From: Oleiharenicola lentus | GTDB taxonomy: Bacteria; Verrucomicrobiota; Verrucomicrobiia; Opitutales; Opitutaceae | Reading direction: 5' to 3' | DNA: 64,000 nt | Assembly (NCBI RefSeq): GCF_004118375.1 | Contig: NZ_SDHX01000001.1 | Span: 558,001 to 622,000 of the forward strand | Shown here: piece by piece, positions 55,194 through 62,156 of the stretch | How the letters are laid out: every line of letters starts with the position of its first letter | How positions within the stretch are numbered: position 1 is the stretch's first letter | Program-made: the position numbers and the translations under genes | Notes under the pieces: generated by a model | What the model saw: the letters and a program-made list of their open reading frames with translations, nothing else | Told to the model about the DNA's origin: nothing | The model's database searches: none

Positions 55194-56006
55194 ATGCACC
55201 TGCTCCGCGCCCTCCGCACATCCTCCCTTTGGCTTGCTGCCGCCCTCGCGTCGCAGGCTCTCGCCAGCCCGATCCTCTATTACACGCCGTCGTTGGTGAG
55301 CAACGGCTTGGGCAAGCCCAGTTCAAGCCAGTTTACCACCGCGGTGACGAATGCGTTCGGTGCGGGCAACGTGATTGAGATCCCGACCTTCAACAACGCC
55401 GCCGACTTCGATGACGGCGCGGCGCTCTTTGTGAACGCGCGTCTTGGTGCCGACAGTCTGTCGGCGGCGGAGAAATCCAACCTTTTCAGTTTCATCAACG
55501 ATGGAGGTGCGGTCTTCTTCATCGGCGACCACTCCGGCTGGACCACTTGGGACGACTCCTTTCTCAACCTTTTTGGCGACAGTTTTCTGCACTGGAACGG
55601 GGTCAATGCTGCGTCGCTTGTGACTGGCAACGCTCCGGCCCAGTTCGCATCGGCCGGACAGGTTCTTCTCAGCGCCCCGGGGGCGATTGCGGGAGGCAAT
55701 GGCAAGAAACTCTACACCGTCTTTGGAAACGGAGGGGGCCGGGCCATGTCCGCGCTCTACGGCCCGGAAGATAACGCCATCGCGTTCCTCGACACGAGTG
55801 CCCTCAGCGGCAACACCGCCAGTCATCTCGCTTTCTACAGCGGCCTCAGCTCCTGGCTCTTCGAGACGGCCAGCGCCTACGAACTGTCCAAGCAGCCCGT
55901 TGTGACTCCTCCTTCAGGCAACACCGTGCCCGACTCGATGCCGGTGCTCGCGATTGCGCCGGTGCTTTTCGGCTTCGCGTGGTTCCGCCGCCGGGTGCGA
56001 ATCTGA
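55194..56006 (+). CDS. secreted protein with VPDSG-CTERM-like C-terminal sorting signal
   Basis: 270 residues from ATG 55194 with a signal peptide (RTSSLWLAAALASQALAS). The middle resembles a ThuA/GATase1-like fold (GAVFFIGDHSGWTTWDDSFL). The C-terminus is a VPDSG-CTERM-type tail: VPDSM, a hydrophobic stretch (LAIAPVLFGFAWF), then basic RRRVRI. Here the fifth residue is Met instead of Gly. Such tails target proteins to an exosortase, probably for export with polysaccharide. No exosortase is in the window. Confidence 0.85.
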   Translation: MHLLRALRTSSLWLAAALASQALASPILYYTPSLVSNGLGKPSSSQFTTAVTNAFGAGNVIEIPTFNNAADFDDGAALFVNARLGADSLSAAEKSNLFSFINDGGAVFFIGDHSGWTTWDDSFLNLFGDSFLHWNGVNAASLVTGNAPAQFASAGQVLLSAPGAIAGGNGKKLYTVFGNGGGRAMSALYGPEDNAIAFLDTSALSGNTASHLAFYSGLSSWLFETASAYELSKQPVVTPPSGNTVPDSMPVLAIAPVLFGFAWFRRRVRI

Positions 56007-56022
56007 GGCGAGGTATCGGTCC

Positions 56023-56055
56023 AAAAGAAAACCCGCCGGGATCAGGCCGGCGGGT
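56023..56055 (-). terminator. Rho-independent terminator
   Basis: The 9-bp stem ACCCGCCGG/CCGGCGGGT has AAAAGAAA on the left, a T-rich tail on the minus strand. It ends the SYLF-domain gene. Confidence 0.8.
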
Positions 56056-56081
56056 CGAGGTGACCAGAAGGTTGCGCGCGC

Positions 56082-56768
56082 TTACTGCGTGAGGCGCGTG
56101 ACGTAGTCCATGAGGAACTTCGCCTCGGCCGGGGGCTGCACCCAGTCGCTGTAAAGCAGCTCGGGCATGCGGTGGGTGGCGTTGTAGAAGAGTTCGTTGG
56201 CTTTCTGGTTGGGCGTGAGGTAGCCGGTCTTGAGGGTCGCGCCGGCATAGAGCCCTTCCTGCGTGGAATACATGTAAACGTTCGCGTCGCCCGGCAGATA
56301 CTTGGTGACGGCCTCGCTCTCGGCGGCGCGGATGCCGGCCACGGCCTTGGCGTCGGCGCCGAGGTTCATGCGGTTGCGCAGGAGCAGGCGCGCGGTGTTG
56401 TCGTCCATGAGCAGATAGACCGCGTTGATGGCCTTGGCGCCGGCCTGCAGGCCGAAGCTGAACTCGCCCGCCTTCAGGAAGGCCGGGACCGACCATTTGC
56501 CATTGGGACGGCGCACCATGGCGACGCCGTAGCCGTCCTTGATGCCGAAGATCAGGCCGCCTTGAAACTGGTTGATGATCACAATGCCCTTGGCGCGGCG
56601 GAGGTCCTGCGGGGCGATGGCGGTTTTGACGTTGCCCTGGATTTCCTGGAGGATGGCCTCGCAGGAATCGAGCTGCGTGATGACGTTTTTGCGCGTGAGA
56701 TTGCTGGCGGCGGGCAGGCTGACAGCCAGGGCGACCAGGCAGAGAACGGCGGTGAGGAACTTCTTCAT
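56082..56768 (-). CDS. SYLF (Ysc84) domain periplasmic protein
   Basis: 228 residues with a signal peptide (MKKFLTAVLCLVALAVSLPA). SYLF features are AKGIVIINQFQGGLIFGIK and GYGVAMVRRPNGKWSVPAF, FSFGLQAGAKAINAVYLLM and MYSTQEGLYAGATLKTGYL. SYLF domains bind lipids, and periplasmic versions are common but of unclear role. Confidence 0.92.
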   Translation of the reverse strand: MKKFLTAVLCLVALAVSLPAASNLTRKNVITQLDSCEAILQEIQGNVKTAIAPQDLRRAKGIVIINQFQGGLIFGIKDGYGVAMVRRPNGKWSVPAFLKAGEFSFGLQAGAKAINAVYLLMDDNTARLLLRNRMNLGADAKAVAGIRAAESEAVTKYLPGDANVYMYSTQEGLYAGATLKTGYLTPNQKANELFYNATHRMPELLYSDWVQPPAEAKFLMDYVTRLTQ

Positions 56769-56916
56769 TGGTTGGTGATGGACAGCAATCGGACCGGGTG
56801 GTGCCAGAATGCTGTTTGGGGACTAAACACATTCACCGGGCGAAAGAAAGCCTGAGTTAGCACCCCCGGAGGACGAGGTTGGGTTTGCCTTCAGGCAGGA
56901 GGAGGGCCCTTGAGTT

Positions 56917-56985
56917 GTGGGCGGTGAGCTTGTTCACGCACGAAATCCGGAAAGTAAACGTGGCGCCAGCAAGCTGGCCGCCCAC
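56917..56985. repeat. palindromic repeat, copy B
   Basis: The left arm is GTGGGCGGTGAGCTTG, the right arm CGTGGCGCCAGCAAGCTGGC followed by CGCCCAC. It is the same family as 51686-51754, downstream of the zincin gene. Confidence 0.7.
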
Positions 56986-56998
56986 CCGTAAGCCACCC

Positions 56999-57373
56999 TC
57001 ACTCCAAGCCCCGTTCGGCGACCTCGTCTTCGTCCCAACCGAGGTAGTGGCCGAGCTCGTGCAGGTAGGTCAGGCGCACCTCGTCACGGTAGATGGTTTC
57101 GTCGCCCTCGGCGTAGTCCCAGAGGTTTTCGAGGAAGAGCAGGATTTGGGGTGGCAGCGGAGTTTCATCGGAGCGCAGCTCGGCGCCATGCTCGTGGCCC
57201 ACAAACAGTCCGAGGATGTCCGGCTCCCAGCCCTCGGCGACGATGGCCTCGTTGGGGTGAGGTTCGTAGCACACCGGCACCTGTTCCGCCACGGTGCGCA
57301 CTTCCGGCGGCAGGCGCCGCGGGGCGGCGCCGACGACCTGGCGGGCGAGGGTGGTGAGGCGGGAAAAATCCAT
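56999..57373 (-). CDS. minimal zincin-like metallopeptidase family protein
   Basis: 124 residues. The zinc motif is HELGHYLGWDED (H105, E106, H109, D113-D115), the signature of the small zincin-like (PF06262) family. The upstream part includes LPPQILLFLENLWDYAEGDE. Predicted cytoplasmic; substrate unknown. Confidence 0.9.
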   Translation of the reverse strand: MDFSRLTTLARQVVGAAPRRLPPEVRTVAEQVPVCYEPHPNEAIVAEGWEPDILGLFVGHEHGAELRSDETPLPPQILLFLENLWDYAEGDETIYRDEVRLTYLHELGHYLGWDEDEVAERGLE

Positions 57374-57513
57374 GGCGGCAAAATCAGTAAATCACAGATG
57401 GACACGGATGCACGCAAGTCGTCGAAAGAAAATCCGGCGGCCGAGAAACCTCCTGCGGGGCGCTGCGTCTCTTCCCCCGTAACCAACAGTAAGTCTACCT
57501 CATCACTATCCTC

Positions 57514-57963
57514 ATGAAAAACTCACGTTCCCTCCTCCTCGCGCTCAGCGCCGTTCTGATTTCTGTCACACCCGTCCTGCGGGCCGCCGATCAAGCCCGT
57601 CCCGATGGTCCGCCTCCCGGCGAGCGTCGTGAGCGGATGGAAAAGGCTGGCGACCGCATGGCCGAGGCCCTCGGCCTGAGCGACGACCAGAAGGTCCAGA
57701 TGAAGGCGATCGGCGACCAGGAGCGCGCCGAGATGCAGGCCCTTCGGGCCGATACCGCCCTCGCCAAGGAAGAGCGCAAGGCCAAGGTCCAGGCCATTCA
57801 CCAAAAATACAAGGCGCAGCGCGATGCCCTGCTTACGCCCGAGCAGAAGGTGAAGGCCGACAAGTTCCGCGAAAAGGGCCGCGAGCGCATGGAGAAGGGC
57901 GGCTTCGGCGACGGCCCCGGCGCCGAGCGCCGCAAGGAGCGCCGCGAGCAGTCCGGCACCTGA
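57514..57963 (+). CDS. Spy/CpxP-like LTxxQ periplasmic protein
   Basis: 149 residues with a signal peptide (MKNSRSLLLALSAVLISVTP). The helical mature part has two LTxxQ-like motifs (LSDDQKVQMKAI and LLTPEQKVKADKF), the family's hallmark, separated by a charged helix. Such proteins act as periplasmic chaperones or stress sensors. A strong terminator follows, so it is probably monocistronic. Confidence 0.88.
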   Translation: MKNSRSLLLALSAVLISVTPVLRAADQARPDGPPPGERRERMEKAGDRMAEALGLSDDQKVQMKAIGDQERAEMQALRADTALAKEERKAKVQAIHQKYKAQRDALLTPEQKVKADKFREKGRERMEKGGFGDGPGAERRKERREQSGT

Positions 57964-58005
57964 CCGACTTAACTTAGCCACGGGTTCGACACGTGGTGTG
58001 TGCAG

Positions 58006-58044
58006 ACGCCGCAACCCAGGGGTGGGTTGCGGCGTTTCCTTTTT
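58006..58044 (+). terminator. strong Rho-independent terminator
   Basis: A perfect 13-bp stem (ACGCCGCAACCCA / TGGGTTGCGGCGT) with a GGGG loop is followed by TTCCTTTTT. It ends the Spy-like gene. Confidence 0.9.
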
Positions 58045-58114
58045 CGTGGACAGCCCGCTGGCGTGCGCCGGTCTTTAGTCTTCCCAGTCCGCCGCCGGCC
58101 GGCACGCTCGCCGC

Positions 58115-59383
58115 ATGCAGAAGCGTCACATCGCAGTCGTCGGCGGCGGGGCCGCGGGCTTCTTCGCCGCCATCACGGCGGCGGAGGCGTCGCCCGATTG
58201 CGTGGTCACGATCTACGAGGCCACCGCGCACCTGCTGGCGAAGGTGAAGGTGTCCGGCGGCGGCCGCTGCAACGTCACCCATGCCTGCTTTGAGCCACGC
58301 GAACTGGTGAAGCGCTACCCACGCGGCGGACGCGAACTGCTCGGCGCCTTCTCGCGCTGGCAGCCGCGCGACACGGTCGAGTGGTTTGAGGCGCGCGGGG
58401 TGAAGTTGAAAACGGAGGAGGACGGCCGGATGTTTCCGGTGACCGACAGTTCGCAGACGATCATCGACTGCCTGATGGGTGCTGCGCGCACGGCGGGCGT
58501 GGTGATCCGCACGAGCTGCGGGGTGAAACAGGTGGATGGCACGCTCCGCGCGCCGTCGGCGGAGACCGCGCGCGAAGCGCACGGTCCACCCTTTACGCTG
58601 CGCCTTACCACCGGCGAAACCGTCACGGCCGACCGCGTGCTGTTGGCGGCGGGCGGCAACCGGTCCAACGCTGGCTTCACGATCGCCGCGCAGTTCGGGC
58701 ATACGATCGAGCCGACCGTGCCGTCACTGTTCACCTTCAACATCAAGGATCCGCGCCTGACGGATCTCGCCGGCGTGTCGGTGGAGGAGGCGGCCACGGA
58801 AGTCGTCGGCCAGAAGGCGTTGCGGGAACGCGGCCCGGTGCTGGTGACGCACTGGGGCCTGAGCGGTCCGGGCATCCTGAAACTTTCCGCGTGGGGCGCG
58901 CGCACGCTCAGCGCATGCGGTTACAAGTTCACGCTGCGCGTGAACTGGGCGCCGAGGTTCAATCCTGAAACGGCGCGCGCCGCGCTCGAGCAGGCGCGGG
59001 CGGCGAATCCGAAAAAGCAGCTCACGACCTGGAGCCCGCTCGGGGTGCCGTCGCGGCTGTGGGAGCGCCTGGTCGTCGCCGCCGGGCTCGCGCCGGACGC
59101 CATCTGGACCGGCGTGGGCAACCCGGCACTGCGCGCGCTCGCTGCCCAGGTCTGCGAGGCGGAGTTCGCCGTGGACGGGAAGAGCACGTTCAAGGATGAG
59201 TTTGTCACCTGCGGCGGCGTGCGGCTCGGCGAGGTGGATTTCAAGACGATGGAAAGCCGCCTCGTGCCCGGCCTGCACTTCGCCGGTGAGTTCCTCGACG
59301 TGGACGGCATCACGGGCGGTTTCAATTTTCAGAACGCGTGGACCACGGGGCGGTTGGCGGGACTGGCGATGGCGGGCGGGTAG
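58115..59383 (+). CDS. HI0933/YhiN family FAD-dependent flavoprotein
   Basis: 422 residues. An N-terminal dinucleotide fold (IAVVGGGAAGFFAAITAA), the family motif KVKVSGGGRCNVTHACFEP and GRMFPVTDSSQTIIDCL in the middle, and a C-terminal end GLHFAGEFLDVDGITGGFNF and NAWTTGRLAG. These match the BaiN/RdsA-like HI0933 family of predicted reductases. Substrate unknown. The stop TAG lies inside a palindromic repeat. Confidence 0.92.
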   Translation: MQKRHIAVVGGGAAGFFAAITAAEASPDCVVTIYEATAHLLAKVKVSGGGRCNVTHACFEPRELVKRYPRGGRELLGAFSRWQPRDTVEWFEARGVKLKTEEDGRMFPVTDSSQTIIDCLMGAARTAGVVIRTSCGVKQVDGTLRAPSAETAREAHGPPFTLRLTTGETVTADRVLLAAGGNRSNAGFTIAAQFGHTIEPTVPSLFTFNIKDPRLTDLAGVSVEEAATEVVGQKALRERGPVLVTHWGLSGPGILKLSAWGARTLSACGYKFTLRVNWAPRFNPETARAALEQARAANPKKQLTTWSPLGVPSRLWERLVVAAGLAPDAIWTGVGNPALRALAAQVCEAEFAVDGKSTFKDEFVTCGGVRLGEVDFKTMESRLVPGLHFAGEFLDVDGITGGFNFQNAWTTGRLAGLAMAGG

Positions 59384-59433
59384 GGCGAGTCGTCCCGGAC
59401 GAGCCGCGGCTCATCCTGAGGATTCGCCCTACC
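59379..59433. repeat. intergenic palindrome containing a stop codon
   Basis: The arms GGTAGGGCGAGTC and (reverse complement) GGTAGGGCGAATCC bracket an inner hairpin GAGCCGCGGCTC. It overlaps the end of the flavoprotein gene, whose TAG comes from the repeat. It belongs to the GTAGGG-type elements also seen at 26706, 61437 and 62034. Confidence 0.65.
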
Positions 59434-59497
59434 TAACCTGTCGGGTGGGAAATTGGGATTGTTTCCGTCCACTGTCGTCTGTGCTCTGTTTCCCTCC

Positions 59498-60451
59498 ATG
59501 ATGTCCTACGGCCAGTTGTTCCTCGCGGTGGCGCCGGTGATCGCGCTCATCGGGCTCGGGCTGCCGTTGCGGCGGCTGAACTGGATCAGCGAGGCCGGTG
59601 AGGAGACGCTGCTCAACCTCATCGTGCGCGTGCTCACCCCGGCGCTGATCTTCGAGTCGGTGGTGCGGCGCGCCACCGTGAGCGACGCGGGCGATGTGCT
59701 CTTGCCACCGCTGGCGGGTTTTCTGCTCACCACGGTCTCGCTGACGGTCGGCTGGTATGCGGCGAAGGCGCTGGGGCTGACCATCGGACACGGGCTGCGG
59801 ACCTTCGCGCTGGCAGTCGGCCTGACGAACTACGGCTATTTGCCGCTGCCGATCATGGACCAGGTGTTCGGGCCCGAAAGCCGGGCCTGGCTGTTCATGC
59901 ACAACGCCGGCGTCGAGGCGGCGATCTGGACGACCGGTGTGCTGATCGTCACCGGCGAGTCGCCGCGTTCGGCCTGGCGGAAACTTTTGAACATGCCGCT
60001 GCTCGCGCTCGGGGTGGCGCTGGCGGTGAAACTCACGGGCCTTGGGGCGCACATTCCCGAGGTGGTGTGGACCTTCATCCACGCCCTGGCCGTGTGCGCG
60101 GTGCCGCTCGGCCTGCTCATGACCGGCGCCAGCTTCGCCCCGCATCTCAACGATCCCAAGCAGCTCGTGAATCCCCGGGTGATCGCCACCGCGTGGCTGC
60201 TGCGCCTGGCGGTGTTGCCGTGGATTTTCCTGCTCGCGGCCCGCTACGCCCCGGTGCCGGTGGAGCTCAAACAGGTGCTCGTCGTGCAGGCGGCCATGCC
60301 GACGGCGGTTGTCTCGGTGATCGTCGCGCGGATTTATGGCGGGCAGCCGTTGGTAGCGGTGCAGATCATCCTCGGCACGACCGCGCTGGCGGTGTTCACC
60401 ATTCCGTTTTGGATCAAGTTCGGCCTGGCGTTCGTCGGATTGGTGCCGTGA
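59498..60451 (+). CDS. AEC family transporter
   Basis: 317 residues from ATG 59498. Ten predicted membrane helices. AEC-like motifs are RVLTPALIFESVVRR, GLTNYGYLPLPIMDQVFG and AAMPTAVVSVIVARIYGG. Substrate unknown. It shares the fold of the AEC gene at 30395 but diverges clearly in sequence. Confidence 0.88.
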   Translation: MMSYGQLFLAVAPVIALIGLGLPLRRLNWISEAGEETLLNLIVRVLTPALIFESVVRRATVSDAGDVLLPPLAGFLLTTVSLTVGWYAAKALGLTIGHGLRTFALAVGLTNYGYLPLPIMDQVFGPESRAWLFMHNAGVEAAIWTTGVLIVTGESPRSAWRKLLNMPLLALGVALAVKLTGLGAHIPEVVWTFIHALAVCAVPLGLLMTGASFAPHLNDPKQLVNPRVIATAWLLRLAVLPWIFLLAARYAPVPVELKQVLVVQAAMPTAVVSVIVARIYGGQPLVAVQIILGTTALAVFTIPFWIKFGLAFVGLVP

Positions 60452-60460
60452 GCAGTGTCG

Positions 60461-60572
60461 TCACCACAAATACACGAAAGTCGGGCCAGGTCCGGGTGGC
60501 GCTGATGCCCGGGCGGCATTTTTGTCTCTGAGTTGGACGGCTTTTCGCGTGGTTGGCGTTTTTCGTGGTTAA
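60461..60572. repeat. diverged inverted repeat (CACGAAA-rich)
   Basis: The left arm has TCACCACAAATACACGAAAG. The right arm, in reverse complement, reads AACCACGAAAAACGCCAACC. A weak hairpin ATGCC/GGCAT with five T (60504-60522) between them may terminate the AEC gene. Similar sequence lies at 41601-41762. The 225-base gap shows no gene. Confidence 0.45.
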
Positions 60573-60676
60573 CAGACTGGCAGGTGGTTTGGAAACGATC
60601 CCGCGGCTATCCACCGGCTGGCGGATTGACGGGCGGGGTGGGTTCCGACTGACTCCGCGGGCACACACCTTCCACC

Positions 60677-61420
60677 ATGGATTTTCTCGCTGATCCCCAG
60701 ATCTGGATTTCTCTCTTCACGCTCACCGCGCTCGAAATCGTGCTCGGCATCGACAACGTGATCTTCATTTCGATCCTCGCCGGCAAGCTGCCGGTCGCGC
60801 AGCAGGACAAGGCCCGCAAGACCGGCCTCATGCTCGCGCTCGTCACGCGCATCCTGCTCCTCTGCAGCATCACCTGGGTGATGAGCCTCACCAAGGTGCT
60901 CTTCACGCTGCCGGTCATGGATGTGCCGGTCACGGGCAAGAGCCTGATCCTGCTCGCCGGCGGCCTGTTCCTGATCGGCAAGAGCGTCATGGAAATCCAC
61001 GAGAAGCTCGAGGGCGCGGACGGCCACGCTACCAGCACCCTGGGCAAGGTCTCGTTCAACGGCGTGATCTTCCAGATCCTGCTCCTCGACATCGTGTTCT
61101 CCCTCGATTCCGTGATCACGGCCGTCGGCATGGCCAACCAGCTCTGGGTGATGATCGTCGCGGTGATCATCGCCCTCGGCGTGATGCTGGCCTTCGCCGG
61201 CGCGGTCAGCGACTTCGTGAACAAGCATCCGACGCTCAAGATGCTCGCGCTGAGCTTTCTGATCCTGATCGGCGTGATGCTGGTGGGCGATTCGCTCGGC
61301 CACCACATCCCGAAGGGTTACATCTACTTCTCCATGGCCTTCGCCTTCGGTGTCGAGATGCTCAACCTGCGCCTGCGGGCCAAGGCCAAGCCGGTCGAAC
61401 TGCACCAGCCGTATCGGTGA
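60677..61420 (+). CDS. TerC family integral membrane protein
   Basis: 247 residues, seven to eight membrane helices. TerC motifs with acidic residues in the membrane are EIVLGIDNVIFISILAGKLP and ILLLDIVFSLDSVITAVGM. TerC proteins are linked to metal (manganese) export or metalation of secreted proteins. The substrate here is unknown. Confidence 0.93.
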   Translation: MDFLADPQIWISLFTLTALEIVLGIDNVIFISILAGKLPVAQQDKARKTGLMLALVTRILLLCSITWVMSLTKVLFTLPVMDVPVTGKSLILLAGGLFLIGKSVMEIHEKLEGADGHATSTLGKVSFNGVIFQILLLDIVFSLDSVITAVGMANQLWVMIVAVIIALGVMLAFAGAVSDFVNKHPTLKMLALSFLILIGVMLVGDSLGHHIPKGYIYFSMAFAFGVEMLNLRLRAKAKPVELHQPYR

Positions 61421-61436
61421 GGGTCGCGTTTTCCCG

Positions 61437-61502
61437 TGTAGCAAGGGTCGGCCCTTGGGCCGACCTCGCTTGGTTAGGTCGCCACAAGCGGCGACCCTAC
61501 CA
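61437..61502. repeat. GTAGGGTCG-family palindrome
   Basis: The reverse complement of the right arm is GTAGGGTCGCCGCTTGTGGC, close to the arms of the copy inside recD2 (26706-26763). Inner hairpins GGGTCGGCCC/GGGCCGACC and GGTCGCC/GGCGACC. It follows the terC stop. Confidence 0.75.
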
Positions 61503-61535
61503 GGAAAATGCGGGGACCGGTGACCCGCGCTGCAA

Positions 61536-61919
61536 TCAAACCTTCGGCAACGGCGCGCCGAGCTCGGCGGCGTGCGGGTGGTTGCGGTTGTCCTTGCGGC
61601 GGCCGTGGCGCTCGCGGAGCAGGGCGTCGAGCTTGTCCACCAGCAGGTCCACCGACTTGTAGGCGTCCTCGCTCTGCACGCTGGCAATCAGGTCGGGGCC
61701 GCTGATCTCGATCCGGCCCTTGGCGATGAACTGGTCCTTGGCGCCGCGCGTCTTGTCGAGCTCAAGGTCGAGGCGGATGCGCAGGATGTGGTCGTTGTGG
61801 CGGAGGAGGCGGGCGGCCTTTTCCATCGTGATCCGGCGCAGGGCGTCGGTCAGGTCGAGGTGGATGCCGCGGATGATGAACTTCGTTTCGTCGATGGGCT
61901 GGGAGGTGGGATGGGTCAT
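61536..61919 (-). CDS. ribosome hibernation promoting factor-like protein (short HPF/RaiA family)
   Basis: 127 residues from ATG 61919 (ATG 61937 is also in frame). The HPF/RaiA beta-alpha-beta-beta-beta-alpha core is visible: KFIIRGIHLDLTDALRRI, RIRLDLELDKTRGAKDQFIA, and the C-terminal helix SEDAYKSVDLLVDKLDALLR. The family binds the 30S subunit and blocks translation in stationary phase. The long-form C-terminal dimerisation domain is absent. Confidence 0.87.
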   Translation of the reverse strand: MTHPTSQPIDETKFIIRGIHLDLTDALRRITMEKAARLLRHNDHILRIRLDLELDKTRGAKDQFIAKGRIEISGPDLIASVQSEDAYKSVDLLVDKLDALLRERHGRRKDNRNHPHAAELGAPLPKV

Positions 61920-62033
61920 ACGCTGAGTATGACTCATCGTGCGCCAAAACGTGCGATGGAATCGTCGCCCAAAATCCAACTTGCAGGATTCGGAATGTGC
62001 AAAATCAGGCGCGCTTGTTGCAGTGCGGATCGT

Positions 62034-62139
62034 TGTAGGGCGGGATTTTCAAATCCCGCCTCGGGCACGATGTTGCCCTCGATGAAGGCGGGGTTGCTTC
62101 GCCAGCTCCGCCAAGCCTCCGTCGGAGACCCCGCCCTGC
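62034..62139. repeat. GTAGGGCGGG-type composite palindrome
   Basis: It begins TGTAGGGCGGGATTTTC followed by its complement AAATCCCGCC, and ends CCCCGCCCTGC, whose complement GCAGGGCGGGG resembles the start. It lies in the 237-base gap between the HPF-like and tex genes. Confidence 0.6.
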
Positions 62140-62156
62140 AAAAAGATCGTTCCGTC

